From NCBI GenBank assembly GCA_963783355.1, contig CAWANF010000002.1, positions 186,001 to 250,000 of the forward strand: a stretch of DNA of 64,000 bases, given 5' to 3'. Of the stretch, positions 1 through 9,485 are shown one piece after another. Position numbers and translations under genes: made by a program. Numbering within the stretch: the stretch's first letter is position 1; each line of letters begins with the position of its first letter. This DNA comes from CAWANF01 sp963783355 (lineage in GTDB: Bacteria > Bacteroidota > Rhodothermia > Balneolales > DATFMH01). The notes below the pieces were generated by a model. That model did not search any database. It was given only the letters and a program-made list of their open reading frames with translations, and was not told the origin of the DNA.

Positions 1-1320
1 AAAGAACAAAATGCAGCCCTTCATGCTTCTGAATATAATCAGCTACCTATTGTTCATACTCAAGCCGGCTCCGCACGTATTTATCAAAAAGGTTCGGCCG
101 TTCTGGATATGATGGTTTATACGTTTGGAGAACCGGAATTTAAGCGGGTTATTCACTATTACTTAAAGAAATATGCTTATCAGAATGTAGAAACAAATGA
201 CCTGTATCTGGCTTTCCAGGATGTTTTAGGATTAACGCCACACTGGTTCTTCGAAGAATGGCTGTATCGTGGCGGTGAACCCGAATATTCCGTTTCATAC
301 CGGGATGTCCTTCCTGAAGGGTCAAAGAACAGGGAGACGATCATTCATGTCGAACAAACGCAGAAGCTTGACGAATTAACCGGTTTATTTAAAATGCCCA
401 TCGTATTTGAAGTCCATTACTCCGATGGCTCTTTTGACTCGAAGAAGCAGTGGATTCAAAAACAATCCGAAGAAGTCATTATCCCCAATAATGAAAATAA
501 AAAGATAGCTTATGTTTTATTCGATCCGGGAAGTTATATCCTGAAGAAAGTTCATTTTCAAAAATCTTTGAATGAACTTAAAGCACAAGCCATGAATTCC
601 CGGCACATGATTGATCGTTATGATGCTGTTGTTGCCATGCGCTCCTACCCGGCAAGTATGAAACTTGATGATCTAATCAAATTGTACAATAAGGAGCCTT
701 ATTTTGCCGTAAGGGCAGAAATTGCAGCGCAGCTGGCCATTTATTCCAGCAATATGGGCCATGCTTTCATGCTTAAAACGCTGCAAGACCGTAATCGAAA
801 TGTGCGTTTGGCAACACTTCAAAATGTTACTAAAATCACCAGAAATGATCTGCCACATTTTGAAAAATTGTTGAGTGATTCCTCCTACACGATTGTCTAC
901 ACAGCCTTATCAAAATTATCCGGGCAATACCCACAATACACATCCAAATACCTCAAAATAACGAAAGGAACCGTTGGTATAGGAAGGATGGTAGAAGTTA
1001 AATGGCTTGAAATCAGTGCCAAAAACGGGAACCGAAAATCGTTACAACAGCTTGTCGATTATGTGAGTAATACGTACGAATTTCGAACCCGCATCAACGC
1101 TATAAATGCCTTGCAGCGATTAAATTACCTTGATAATCGTTTGATCATGAATATGTTTGATGCCATGACAAGTCCAAATCACCGGTTAGCCGGACCTGTC
1201 AGAGAGGTATTTGAATACTTTTATAAACAGGACAAGTATAAAGAAATGATTCGGATGGTCTACCGAACCGCACCCTTAAAGGATTTTCAGCGGCAAATGC
1301 TCGATGGCTTAGTGATATAG
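1..1320 (+). CDS. M1-family metallopeptidase, C-terminal part (5' end outside window)
   Basis: The frame is open from base 1, so this is the 3' part of a longer gene; the first internal ATG at 109 is not a real start. The visible 439 residues begin just after the zinc site: the stretch with YQKGSAVLDMM, then the WFFEEWLYRGG segment, matches the end of the catalytic domain of M1 aminopeptidases, where a Tyr helps catalysis. After a beta-sandwich-like segment the last ~220 residues look like helical HEAT-type repeats, as in large exported M1 peptidases of Bacteroidota. The HExxH motif itself lies off the window. It would cleave amino acids from peptides, probably in the periplasm. It ends at a strong terminator facing fadE. 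Confidence 0.8.
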   Translation, partial: KEQNAALHASEYNQLPIVHTQAGSARIYQKGSAVLDMMVYTFGEPEFKRVIHYYLKKYAYQNVETNDLYLAFQDVLGLTPHWFFEEWLYRGGEPEYSVSYRDVLPEGSKNRETIIHVEQTQKLDELTGLFKMPIVFEVHYSDGSFDSKKQWIQKQSEEVIIPNNENKKIAYVLFDPGSYILKKVHFQKSLNELKAQAMNSRHMIDRYDAVVAMRSYPASMKLDDLIKLYNKEPYFAVRAEIAAQLAIYSSNMGHAFMLKTLQDRNRNVRLATLQNVTKITRNDLPHFEKLLSDSSYTIVYTALSKLSGQYPQYTSKYLKITKGTVGIGRMVEVKWLEISAKNGNRKSLQQLVDYVSNTYEFRTRINAINALQRLNYLDNRLIMNMFDAMTSPNHRLAGPVREVFEYFYKQDKYKEMIRMVYRTAPLKDFQRQMLDGLVI

Positions 1321-1330
1321 AGAGTTTAGA

Positions 1331-1371
1331 GAATATCCCGTTCCGTCCCAGAGAGACGGAACGGGATATTC
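1331..1371. terminator. Bidirectional intrinsic terminator, perfect 17-bp stem
   Basis: GAATATCCCGTTCCGTC at 1331-1347 pairs perfectly with 1355-1371 around a 7-base loop. A T-rich run (TTCTTTCTTTATT) follows on the plus strand. It lies between the convergent M1 peptidase (ends 1320) and fadE (ends 1383), so it probably stops both. Confidence 0.85.
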
Positions 1372-1382
1372 TTCTTTCTTTA

Positions 1383-3872
1383 TTACACGGTTTGTTTTGA
1401 TTCTTTTCCGGGCTTACTCGGAAAATAAGGTTCTTTACCATCCAGGTACTCGGTAAGAGAAAAATGATCTACTTGTATGGCATCGTCACGTGCTTCTTCT
1501 GCACGGTTTATCAGATTGGCCTCATCTTTTGTAATAATTCCGGCTTCAACGGCTTTTTCAATCATAGTCATCGGCTTTCCTTTCGGCAATTTCTTGCTCT
1601 TGATAGCATGATTTATTCTCACCACAATCTGATCTGCTTCATAAGAAAGTTTGAAGGCATTTTCGATTCTGCCAACAGCTTCTTCTTCGTCTGCCGGAAC
1701 ATACAAACCATCAAATAAACGATCCCGTTGATCGCCCGGAACCTGCAGGCTGTGCGCTACTTTATGCCCTAACTTATCATTCGGCATTGTCCCAATAGGA
1801 TTTATACGCGACCATAAAGCGAGCGGGCCTTTAAAAAACCAGCCCATTAACGGCGGACTCAGATGCCTGAATATGCCGTCAAATGCTTCCTGCATTTGAG
1901 CCAAAGCATACTGCATGGACCAATGCAAGTAAATTTCGTCTTCTTTCCTTCTTCCTTCAGCTTCAAAACGGCGAAGGATAGCCGAAGCAATCAACATCCA
2001 GGATAAAATATCGGCAAAACGACCGGTAAGCTTCTCTTTAAACTTCAAAGCTCCGCCCAACGAACTCATAGCAATATCTGCCATAAGGGCAAATGAAGCA
2101 GAAGTCCAGGCTAGTTTTTTGTAATAGCGTTTCGCCCGGCCACTCACCGGTGAAGACGCTAAATGTCCGCGTGTAACGCTCAGAAGTACGGAACGGAATA
2201 AATTATTCCATACATGGCCGATATGTTTCGTAAACATCTTATCGAACATTTTTGAATCGTGATCCATTAATGCTTTTATTTCTTTGTAAGCATATGGATG
2301 ACAACGAATAGCTCCCTGGCCAAATATCATTAATGTTCTTGTCAGGATATTTGCTCCTTCAACTGTGATACTGATAGGTGTTGCCATATAAGCATGGGCC
2401 ATCGTGTTGCGCGGCCCCCGTGTAATGCCCGTTCCTCCTAGTACATCCATACTGTCATTCACGACCTTTCGCCCCAGCTCTGTGGCATTGTATTTAGCTA
2501 TAGCTGTTACGATAGCGGGTTTTGCCCCGGCATCAATGGCACCGGTCACATATCTTCGAAGGGCTTCAAGGGCATACGCAAAACCGCCAATCCTGGCTAA
2601 CGGTTCTTCTACTCCCTCAAACATTCCGATAGGAAGACCGAATTGCTTGCGGATTTTGGAATGAGCTCCGACAATCCGTGCTGCCCCCTTGGCAATTCCA
2701 GTGGAAAGTGACGGAAGCGAGATACCCCGTCCGGCCGCAAGAGCTTCCATCAGCATTCTCCAGCCGTTGCCTGCCTGTTCGGGTCCGCCAATAATATCGT
2801 TGACGGAAATGACAACATCATTGCCATATGTCGGGCAGTTATAGAATGGAACTCCCATCGGATCGTGACGCATTCCGAGTTCCACGCCTGGCAAATGAGT
2901 AGGAATTAACGCACAGGTGATACCCAAATCGGTACCTCGTCCCAGCAATTCTTCGGGATCGCTCAATTTAAAAGCCAGTCCCAGCACCGTTGAAATGGCA
3001 GCAAGGGTAATCCATCGTTTATTCCAGTTTAAACGAATATAAAGCTTATTATCTTCGCCCTTAAAAACGACCCCGTTGGAACGAATACCTCCGGCATCGG
3101 ATCCAGCATGGGGTTCGGTCAATGCAAAACACGGAATTTCTTCACCGGTTGCCAGCCGTGGCAGATAGTAATCTTTCTGATGTTGAGTTCCATAATGCAA
3201 GAGCAATTCCGCCGGACCAAGAGAATTCGGAACCATTACCGTTGTTGCCAGCGGACCGCAACGGGAAGTCAATTTCACAATAACGGCGCTGTGCGCATAT
3301 GCTGAGAGTCCAAGGCCACCGTATTCTTTCGGAATAATCATTCCGAAAAACTTTTTGCGTTTGATATAGTCCCATACTTCAGGTGTAAAATCTTTTTTCT
3401 GGAAAACGTCCCAGTCATCAACCATTGAACACAATTCTTCAACCGGACCATCGAAAAATTTTCGTTCCTCATCATTTAATTCCGGGTAAGGCTGCCCTTT
3501 TATCTTTTTAAAATCAGGCTTTCCTGAAAAAAGCTCACCATCCATCCAAACGGTTCCTGCTTCAATAGCGGTCTGTTCTGTTTCAGATATTTTAGGAAGA
3601 AAATGCAGCGCTTCCATGAGTTTCATTACTGGGCCCGTAAACAAGTTACGCCTCATAAACGGGATCAGGAAAACGATGGCAAACACCCCGAGGACAATCC
3701 ATGCCCACATTGGCGCTCCAAACCCGTAAAACAGGATTGCGATGAATAATGTCCATAGCCAAAGTGGCGCTCCCGTGAAGCCCAGGATTAAAATAATTGC
3801 TGCGATTCCAAGTGCCATCCAACCGCCCGGCCACTGTGACCAGGATCCAAATAGTGATTCAAGGTATTCCAT
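1383..3872 (-). CDS. fadE: Acyl-CoA dehydrogenase, FadE type
   Basis: 829 residues, close to the ~815 of E. coli FadE. The N-terminus holds two or three hydrophobic segments (about residues 15-75), as in FadE, so the enzyme is probably membrane associated. The acyl-CoA dehydrogenase N-terminal, middle and C-terminal domains follow (PHAGSDAGG and GGTGITRGPRN are visible family motifs), then the extra C-terminal domain specific to FadE. It would carry out the first, FAD-dependent step of fatty acid beta-oxidation. Start: ATG at 3872, preceded by AAAGGTT. A 15-bp palindrome 92 bases upstream matches the one in front of the adjacent tetR gene, so it is very probably controlled by that repressor. 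Confidence 0.93.
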   Translation of the reverse strand: MEYLESLFGSWSQWPGGWMALGIAAIILILGFTGAPLWLWTLFIAILFYGFGAPMWAWIVLGVFAIVFLIPFMRRNLFTGPVMKLMEALHFLPKISETEQTAIEAGTVWMDGELFSGKPDFKKIKGQPYPELNDEERKFFDGPVEELCSMVDDWDVFQKKDFTPEVWDYIKRKKFFGMIIPKEYGGLGLSAYAHSAVIVKLTSRCGPLATTVMVPNSLGPAELLLHYGTQHQKDYYLPRLATGEEIPCFALTEPHAGSDAGGIRSNGVVFKGEDNKLYIRLNWNKRWITLAAISTVLGLAFKLSDPEELLGRGTDLGITCALIPTHLPGVELGMRHDPMGVPFYNCPTYGNDVVISVNDIIGGPEQAGNGWRMLMEALAAGRGISLPSLSTGIAKGAARIVGAHSKIRKQFGLPIGMFEGVEEPLARIGGFAYALEALRRYVTGAIDAGAKPAIVTAIAKYNATELGRKVVNDSMDVLGGTGITRGPRNTMAHAYMATPISITVEGANILTRTLMIFGQGAIRCHPYAYKEIKALMDHDSKMFDKMFTKHIGHVWNNLFRSVLLSVTRGHLASSPVSGRAKRYYKKLAWTSASFALMADIAMSSLGGALKFKEKLTGRFADILSWMLIASAILRRFEAEGRRKEDEIYLHWSMQYALAQMQEAFDGIFRHLSPPLMGWFFKGPLALWSRINPIGTMPNDKLGHKVAHSLQVPGDQRDRLFDGLYVPADEEEAVGRIENAFKLSYEADQIVVRINHAIKSKKLPKGKPMTMIEKAVEAGIITKDEANLINRAEEARDDAIQVDHFSLTEYLDGKEPYFPSKPGKESKQTV

Positions 3873-3964
3873 GATGAACCTTTGTTATGGTGATGAGTTC
3901 TTCTTTTCTCAAGTCATCTTTTGATATTTCTTAAATAAACGATAATCAAATGCTTATCATTTAT

Positions 3965-3979
3965 ATGAACAGTGTTCAT
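3965..3979. promoter_or_regulatory. Putative TetR operator upstream of fadE
   Basis: ATGAACAGTGTTCAT is a perfect palindrome about a central base. The same core occurs directly before the tetR gene (4654-4670). It lies 92 bases upstream of the fadE ATG in an AT-rich stretch that should hold the promoter. Two identical palindromes bracketing a TetR gene and its neighbour are the classic layout of an autoregulated local regulon; the assignment to this repressor is inference. Confidence 0.75.
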
Positions 3980-4053
3980 TAAATAATATAATTGAAATAC
4001 CGTTATAAAAAAGCGCTTCCTTTTTTATAAAACTCAAATAAAGCTCAGGTATT

Positions 4054-4644
4054 TTATTTTTTTTTAAAACCACTAATCGCCGTATCGATTACTGAGTCTA
4101 TAAAATCTTCCTGATTGATGCTCACATCCAGGCGCCGTGCAATTAAGATGCTGGTAACTCCATGCAATGACGCCCATAACGAAAAACTCAAAAGCCTGGC
4201 GTTTTCGTTTGTTCTATTATCTTTCCCAGTCATTTTATCTATGATACCGGCAATCAGCTCAAAGGAACGCCGTGCCCTGCGATATTTTTCTTTAGGATAC
4301 CGCTTCATGCGATCCGGATGTAACTGGTACATAATTTCATAGTACTCCGGATTTTCCATTCCGAATGTCACGTACGTCTTACAAGCCGACCGCAAGGCTT
4401 CTTCCGGTTCATTCAAGCTTTGAACAGACGCTAATATCTGTTCAAACATCTTTTCGAAACCTTCGTCGATAAGGGTATGAAATAAAACATCCTTATTTTT
4501 AAAATACAGATAAATAGTACCCAAACCGCATCCTGCTTCGGTGGCAATTTTCCTCATGGAAACGGCATAATACCCGTATTCGACCAGCATTTTGCGGGTC
4601 GTCTCTAATATCAACTGCCGAATATCTGTATTAACTAAAGTCAT
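4054..4644 (-). CDS. TetR/AcrR-family repressor of fatty acid degradation (putative)
   Basis: 196 residues with the standard N-terminal helix-turn-helix: ETTRKMLVEYGYYAVSMRK followed by IATEAGCGLGTIYLYFKNKD, about residues 14-54. The rest is the variable helical ligand-binding and dimerisation domain. The gene lies just upstream of and in the same direction as fadE, and both have the same palindrome before them, so the likely ligand is an acyl-CoA, as for FadR-type TetR proteins of Bacillus and Thermus. The palindrome ends only nine bases before its ATG, which suggests repression of its own promoter. The ligand is not shown by the sequence. Confidence 0.85.
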   Translation of the reverse strand: MTLVNTDIRQLILETTRKMLVEYGYYAVSMRKIATEAGCGLGTIYLYFKNKDVLFHTLIDEGFEKMFEQILASVQSLNEPEEALRSACKTYVTFGMENPEYYEIMYQLHPDRMKRYPKEKYRRARRSFELIAGIIDKMTGKDNRTNENARLLSFSLWASLHGVTSILIARRLDVSINQEDFIDSVIDTAISGFKKK

Positions 4645-4653
4645 ATAATTTAT

Positions 4654-4670
4654 AATGAACAGTGTTCATT
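4654..4670. promoter_or_regulatory. Putative TetR auto-operator
   Basis: AATGAACAGTGTTCATT is a 17-bp perfect palindrome about a central G/C, nine bases upstream of the tetR start codon. It contains the whole 15-bp palindrome found before fadE. There is no purine-rich ribosome site between it and the ATG. Confidence 0.75.
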
Positions 4671-5326
4671 ATTATTGTACAAAACGGTAACGGAATGTGC
4701 AAATAACACGGAAGACGGATAATGGAGGCCGGAGATTGAACAATCGCTAATCTGTTTTAATTTATCGTCATCATTTTCTAAATCACGGATTTTCAGGATT
4801 TAAAGATTACGCTGAAAAGAAAAACATTATCTTGCTATATGCGAGTTGCAGCTCCTTAGCTGCATCACGTCATATCGGGAAACCCGTGATAAAGGAATCC
4901 CTTTCTGAAAATCTAAACGTAAAGAACTCAGAGAAATACGATTATGGTGAGCAGAGTCGAACCATGTGCCGTAGCATCAGGACTCATTCAACGTTTGGAG
5001 ATTGCTTCACTTCGTTCGCAATGCCACCATCACAGCGTATTTAGTATTTTTTTTCATAGAAGAAAATGGCATTCTGAAATTGATTCAGAATCCAGAAGAA
5101 TATATTTATTACTAAAAACAAGTCCTGGCCAAATGATGTACATTCGTTTCGAGTTTTATCAATTTTCTATTTTCCTTCTCCTTCCTTCGTTATTCTTTTT
5201 TGATAAAGATTGCAAAATCTTTGACCTTTATCGCCGCCCACAGTGATTTTTTAATCCAGAATGTTATTATGTGTTCAGGAGGTTCTAAGTGCAGCACAAA
5301 AATATACACAAGGACATGATGATCAT
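4671..5326. other. Gene-free stretch with palindromic repeats
   Basis: About 650 bases between tetR and the M28 peptidase. Short open frames here have no recognisable protein features and run through repeats. It holds a copy of a 22-bp ATGGT...ACCAT palindrome (4944-4965) and a second short one with arms ATTGC (5001-5005) and GCAAT (5018-5022). The promoter of the peptidase gene should lie in the AT-rich part after 5040; I cannot place it. Confidence 0.6.
4944..4965 (-). repeat. 22-bp palindromic repeat, copy 1 (inverted)
   Basis: Arms ATGGT and ACCAT enclose a 12-base centre. Read on the minus strand it matches the copies at 32492-32513 and 35226-35247 with few changes. All three copies are intergenic. 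Confidence 0.6.
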
Positions 5327-6724
5327 ATGAGCAGATATCGAAATTATTATCGTTCCCTTTTATTGTTGCTTACCCTGGGCATGGTTGCCAGTTGTAAAAA
5401 CAAAGCGTCAGAAAAGGGAGCAATGCGGGGTAATCAAAATAATGATCCCAAAATCAGCGAAATGATTAAACAGATTTCTGCTGATAGCATTAAAACCGAT
5501 ATTCAAAAACTGGTTAGCTTTAAAGACCGACAAACAATGGCCGATACCACCAGCGACAGTACCGGTATCGGTGCAGCCAGGCGATGGATTTACGCCCAAT
5601 TCGAAAGATACAGCAAGGAGTCCGGCGGACGTTTACAGGTCCGCTACGACGGGTATCTCCAGGAACCGGCGGAACGAATCAACAAACCAACTCGTATTGT
5701 CGATGTTGTAGCCACACTGCCCGGAACACAGCCCGCGTCAAAAAAACGGATTTATGTGGTTAGCGGTCATTACGATTCCCGAGTTACCGACATCATGAAT
5801 GATACCAGCTTCGCTCCCGGAGCCGATGATGACGGTTCCGGGGTGGCCTGTTCACTTGAGCTGGCACGAGTTATGTCTCACTATAAATTCGATGCTACTC
5901 TGGTTTTCATGACCGTTGCAGGCGAGGAACAAGGCTTGTACGGTTCAACCCATTTTGCGAAAGAAGCCAAAGCAAATAACTGGGATATCCAGGGTATGAT
6001 CACCAACGATATCATTGGCAGCTCCACAGCCGAAAATGGCAATAAAGATGAAAAAGATGTCCGGGTTTTTGCAGCAGGCATTCCACCTAATAAAGAATTG
6101 TCACGACACGAACGAATGCTGTTAATGACCGGTGGTGAAAATGATACCCGTCCACGGGAATTAGCACGTTTCATCCGTGAAATGACCCAAAAATATGTAC
6201 CGGGAATGAATGTTAATATCATTTATCGGGCCGACCGGTATCTTCGTGGCGGTGATCACATGCCTTTCCTGAAGGAAGGTTATTCGGCTGTCCGTTTCAC
6301 CGAACCGCATGAAAATTTCCATCACCAGCACCAGGATGTACGTATGAAAGATGGTATTCAGTATGGCGATTTACCACAATTTGTGGATTACAATTATGCC
6401 GCGCGGGTCACACAGATAAACCTGGTTACCCTGGGTAATTTAGCGATGGCTCCCGCTGAACCTCAAAATGTCGGCATGGATGTATCTAAACTGACGAACA
6501 GCACAACCCTGAAATGGGATGCCAATAAAGAACCGGATTTGAAGGGTTACATCATTGTCTGGAGAAAAACCGATAGGCCCTACTGGCAGCATCAAAAGTT
6601 TGTGGGAAACGTCACAAAATATACATTGAAAGACCTATCCAAGGATAATTATCTCTTTGGCGTGGAAGCCGTTGATGAAGACGGACATCACAGTCCCGCG
6701 GTCTACCCTCTTCCCGTTCGATAG
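5327..6724 (+). CDS. M28-family metallopeptidase lipoprotein with C-terminal Fn3-like domain
   Basis: 465 residues from the ATG at 5327; the frame is open further upstream to 5261, but only this start gives a lipoprotein signal (hydrophobic run then MVASC, Cys23) and a near AAGGA site. The M28 zinc motifs are visible: GHYDSR (H148, D150), APGADDDGSG, and AGEEQGLYG (E200/E201), with later MITNDIIGS and GGDHMPF segments. Such enzymes bind two zinc ions and remove N-terminal amino acids. The last ~90 residues (from PQNVGMDVS) look like a fibronectin type III domain. It probably sits on the cell surface or in the periplasm. It ends at a strong terminator. Confidence 0.88.
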   Translation: MSRYRNYYRSLLLLLTLGMVASCKNKASEKGAMRGNQNNDPKISEMIKQISADSIKTDIQKLVSFKDRQTMADTTSDSTGIGAARRWIYAQFERYSKESGGRLQVRYDGYLQEPAERINKPTRIVDVVATLPGTQPASKKRIYVVSGHYDSRVTDIMNDTSFAPGADDDGSGVACSLELARVMSHYKFDATLVFMTVAGEEQGLYGSTHFAKEAKANNWDIQGMITNDIIGSSTAENGNKDEKDVRVFAAGIPPNKELSRHERMLLMTGGENDTRPRELARFIREMTQKYVPGMNVNIIYRADRYLRGGDHMPFLKEGYSAVRFTEPHENFHHQHQDVRMKDGIQYGDLPQFVDYNYAARVTQINLVTLGNLAMAPAEPQNVGMDVSKLTNSTTLKWDANKEPDLKGYIIVWRKTDRPYWQHQKFVGNVTKYTLKDLSKDNYLFGVEAVDEDGHHSPAVYPLPVR

Positions 6725-6736
6725 GTATATTTAAGA

Positions 6737-6770
6737 AAAAAGCCGGGTAAAATTAATCATCCGGCTTTTT
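6737..6770. terminator. Bidirectional intrinsic terminator
   Basis: AAAAAGCCGG pairs with CCGGCTTTTT around a 14-base AT-rich loop. It lies between the convergent M28 peptidase and tspO genes, with A- and T-runs giving function in both directions. Confidence 0.85.
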
Positions 6771-6797
6771 AATGTCATTATTCAATAAATCAAGTAG

Positions 6798-7313
6798 TTA
6801 TCCAACCGTATTGTATTCCCAGATGGCAAAATTTAATGCTGTCGCATATCCCATCCAAAGCCAGTACGGTATAAACAAAACTGATGCCAGTTTTGAAATC
6901 GGCCAGCTCATGATGATATACTCTCCAATGAGTATCCAAAGAAAGATTATTTCAAGGAACGCCCAGGATGGCTGCTGAAGTCCGAAGAAAATAGCTGACC
7001 ATGCTATGTTCATAACCAGCTGAATGCCGAAAATAACGAGCAGTCGTTTGGTTTTCGGTTGATCGCGAATATCCCAGATGAGCCAGCCCGAAATAGCCAT
7101 TAAGACATAAATGACGGTCCATACGAGTCCAAATAACCAATTAGGTGGATTCCAAACCGGTTTTTCCAACGTTACAAACCATGAATTAACCGATGTTGAT
7201 GTAAACATTGAGGCAACGACTCCGGCTGCCAGGCAAATCAGAATAAATACCGCTAAAGTGAGAATATCATTCTTGCTTTTGAGCTTTTTGGATAATGCCC
7301 AAGTATCGTCCAT
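6798..7313 (-). CDS. tspO: TspO/MBR family membrane protein
   Basis: 171 residues, with about five membrane segments. The family signature is clear: SWFVTLEKPVWNPPNWLFG, then VWTVIYVLMAISGWLIW, and a C-terminal YWLWMGYATALNFAIW. TspO proteins bind porphyrins and heme intermediates and are linked to stress and tetrapyrrole handling. The start is the ATG at 7313; no good Shine-Dalgarno site precedes it. It is a single gene, divergent from the ABC ATPase. A link with the corrinoid (tetrapyrrole) genes 2 kb away is tempting but not supported by operon structure. Confidence 0.92.
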   Translation of the reverse strand: MDDTWALSKKLKSKNDILTLAVFILICLAAGVVASMFTSTSVNSWFVTLEKPVWNPPNWLFGLVWTVIYVLMAISGWLIWDIRDQPKTKRLLVIFGIQLVMNIAWSAIFFGLQQPSWAFLEIIFLWILIGEYIIMSWPISKLASVLFIPYWLWMGYATALNFAIWEYNTVG

Positions 7314-7607
7314 TTTTAAACTCCGTTTTCTTGATGAATTAATTCTTGATGAAACAGATTACTTCCATATTTTGTACAAAATTTTCATGCATACTAATAT
7401 TTTGCAACGTCTCTCCGGAAGTATTTTCTACTGGTAAATTAGCAAATCCTCAGATAATGGCAACCCTATAATGACCTTTTATTTAGTTCTTCGCATGAAA
7501 CATTATTCCAGTTAATCATTCCCTTCTAACATTTTATTCCGGAGAATTTTACCTTATCACTTTCTCATGAGTAAGAGACCAGACCTTTAATCAAAAATTT
7601 GATTTTC

Positions 7608-8420
7608 ATGACCGACACATTTCCATTTCTTGAATTGAATTCAGCCTCCGTGGAAAAAAACGGGCACCGTATTCTGAATAATTTGAATCTTTCTATTCAT
7701 ACAGGAGAACAAACGGCCATTATCGGACCTAACGGCTCAGGAAAATCTACTCTGATAAAATTGCTAACCCGTCAACTTTATGCGCTCGAACCGAACGATG
7801 GTCCGACACCCGTTCGTATTTTTGGTGAGGAACGCTGGAATGTGCAGGAACTTCGATCCAGCATGGGTATCGTATCGAATCAACTTCAAAAAGATTTTCA
7901 GAATAATGTCCGGCATGGCCATATTTGCGGATTAGATGTTGTTATAACCGGTTTCTTTTCGAGTATTAGCCTGTTTCCTCATCAGACGATCACAGAAAAT
8001 ATGAGGGAAAAAGCCATGGAAACCCTGGTAATGATGGAATCGGAACATCTGGCTAATTATATGCTGGATGAAATGTCAACCGGAGAAGTACAGCGTGTTC
8101 TTATTGCCCGTGCGTTAGTTACAGAGCCACAGGTCCTTGTCCTCGATGAACCCACAACCGGGCTCGATATGGTGGCACGCAGCCAATGCATGTCTCAAAT
8201 TCGGAAGATCGCACAAAACGGTACGACCATCGTTCTGGTAACCCATCATGTTGATGAAATATTCCCGGAAATTGAACGTGTTGTTCTGCTCCGCAAAGGT
8301 GAAATTGCGTTGGACGGACCCAAAGAAACCATCTTTACCTCCGAGAATCTCTCACAGGTATATGAACATCCTTTAGAACTGACTAAACACAACGATTTCT
8401 TTCAGATTCGTTTGAAATAA
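7608..8420 (+). CDS. Stand-alone ABC transporter ATP-binding protein
   Basis: 270 residues from ATG 7608 (a TTG three codons earlier is also possible). Walker A GPNGSGKST, ABC signature LDEMSTGEVQRVLIARAL and Walker B VLVLDEPTTGLD are all present, plus the switch His in VLVTHHVDE. The segment between Walker A and the signature carries a short insert before the NNVRHGHICGLDVV stretch, as in YlmA/ModF-like ATPases. No permease or binding protein lies nearby, so its partner is unknown; it may act alone or with a distant permease. A weak stem (AAAAGCAC/GTGCCTTT) follows the stop. Confidence 0.88.
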   Translation: MTDTFPFLELNSASVEKNGHRILNNLNLSIHTGEQTAIIGPNGSGKSTLIKLLTRQLYALEPNDGPTPVRIFGEERWNVQELRSSMGIVSNQLQKDFQNNVRHGHICGLDVVITGFFSSISLFPHQTITENMREKAMETLVMMESEHLANYMLDEMSTGEVQRVLIARALVTEPQVLVLDEPTTGLDMVARSQCMSQIRKIAQNGTTIVLVTHHVDEIFPEIERVVLLRKGEIALDGPKETIFTSENLSQVYEHPLELTKHNDFFQIRLK

Positions 8421-8526
8421 AAAGCACTCTTTGTGCCTTTAAATTTATTTCAAAATTTTAATTTGAAACAAACCGATATAGGTATGAACGTGTTTACAGT
8501 TGCCGGCACAAATAAAGGAGTTTATC

Positions 8527-8751
8527 ATGCGCATCAAAGTAAAACTGGAGCCCCATCCCCGCCTGTTGGAATTGGTTTCTGAGATACGGGACTGGGAAAA
8601 TGAAGGCGGACAAATTTCAGAATATCCATTGGATCGACTTTCCATTGCCAGTCCTCTGAAACCCGGAGATCTCCTGGAAGTCACATCAGGGCACGTCATT
8701 GATGACAACGGAATATTTTATTACGAAGCCAATATCCGGTTCATTGACTAA
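8527..8751 (+). CDS. Small protein of unknown function
   Basis: 74 residues from the ATG at 8527, chosen because AAAGGAG sits six bases upstream, one of the best ribosome sites in the window; the frame itself opens earlier at 8500. The protein is acidic, has no signal or membrane segment, and ends with a predicted beta strand (GIFYYEANIRFID). It lies between the ABC ATPase and the thioesterase, all on the plus strand, separated by 106 and 158 bases. I do not recognise a family. The strong ribosome site makes it a likely real gene. Confidence 0.6.
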   Translation: MRIKVKLEPHPRLLELVSEIRDWENEGGQISEYPLDRLSIASPLKPGDLLEVTSGHVIDDNGIFYYEANIRFID

Positions 8752-8909
8752 AAAACCGTTTCCAGCCCGATAACGATAATTATTAATAATTTATCCATTC
8801 ATAAAAATGGTAATATTCCTTACCTTTAGGGCGGTATAATCAGTCTTTCTATACTCAGTAACATACCAAAAATATTATTATACCTGACCTTTAACGTGAT
8901 GATTTTATT

Positions 8910-9287
8910 ATGAATTTTTACAGTAGAAAATGGATCAAACCCGAAGATTTGAATCCCCACGGAACCTTATTTGGCGGCAGCATTTTACGATGGATTGATG
9001 AAGAAGCAGCTATCTTTGCTATTTGTCAGCTTGGCAATCACAATGTGGTTACGAAGTTCATGTCGGAAATAAATTTTGTAAGCTCCGCACATATCAAAGA
9101 TGTCATAGAAATGGGAATGGAAGTCATTAAATTCGGACATACATCCATTACCTTCAAATGTGTGGTGCGAAATAAATTCACCCATGAGATTATTCTTACC
9201 GTCGATAAGTTTGTATTTGTAAATGTGGATGAAAACGGCAGGCCTATACCTCATGGAAAAACGATGGTTACGGAAACGACGAATTAA
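8910..9287 (+). CDS. Acyl-CoA thioesterase, hotdog fold (YciA type)
   Basis: 125 residues, a full single hotdog domain. The motif NPHGTLFGGSILRWIDE near the N-terminus is diagnostic for the acyl-CoA hydrolase family (YciA, BACH), with the catalytic Asp in the IDE segment; the pattern FVSSAHIKDVIEMGMEV follows. It would hydrolyse acyl-CoA to free acid and CoA in the cytoplasm. It has its own upstream gap of 158 bases. It could belong functionally with fadE, but no copy of the fadE operator lies before it. Followed at 9380-9410 by the half of a GTCAT/ATGAC-type repeat. Confidence 0.88.
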   Translation: MNFYSRKWIKPEDLNPHGTLFGGSILRWIDEEAAIFAICQLGNHNVVTKFMSEINFVSSAHIKDVIEMGMEVIKFGHTSITFKCVVRNKFTHEIILTVDKFVFVNVDENGRPIPHGKTMVTETTN

Positions 9288-9485
9288 AGTCGACGGATGG
9301 CAGACCGCAGACTACCCGAATCTTTTCATGATTCACATATTTTGCTATAACCAAAACCTATAGCAAAAGTTAATTCTGCGGCAGGAGATTCCGGCTCTTT
9401 GGGTGGAATGACTTTTTAATTGTGAATTGGAATTCGGGTGTAATTATCGTAACGTCACTTCGGAACAGAACAATTTCTTTGGATT

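Noticed and set aside
4832..5246. Plus-strand open frames before the M28 gene
   Set aside because: Composition and the included palindromes argue against coding; no protein features.
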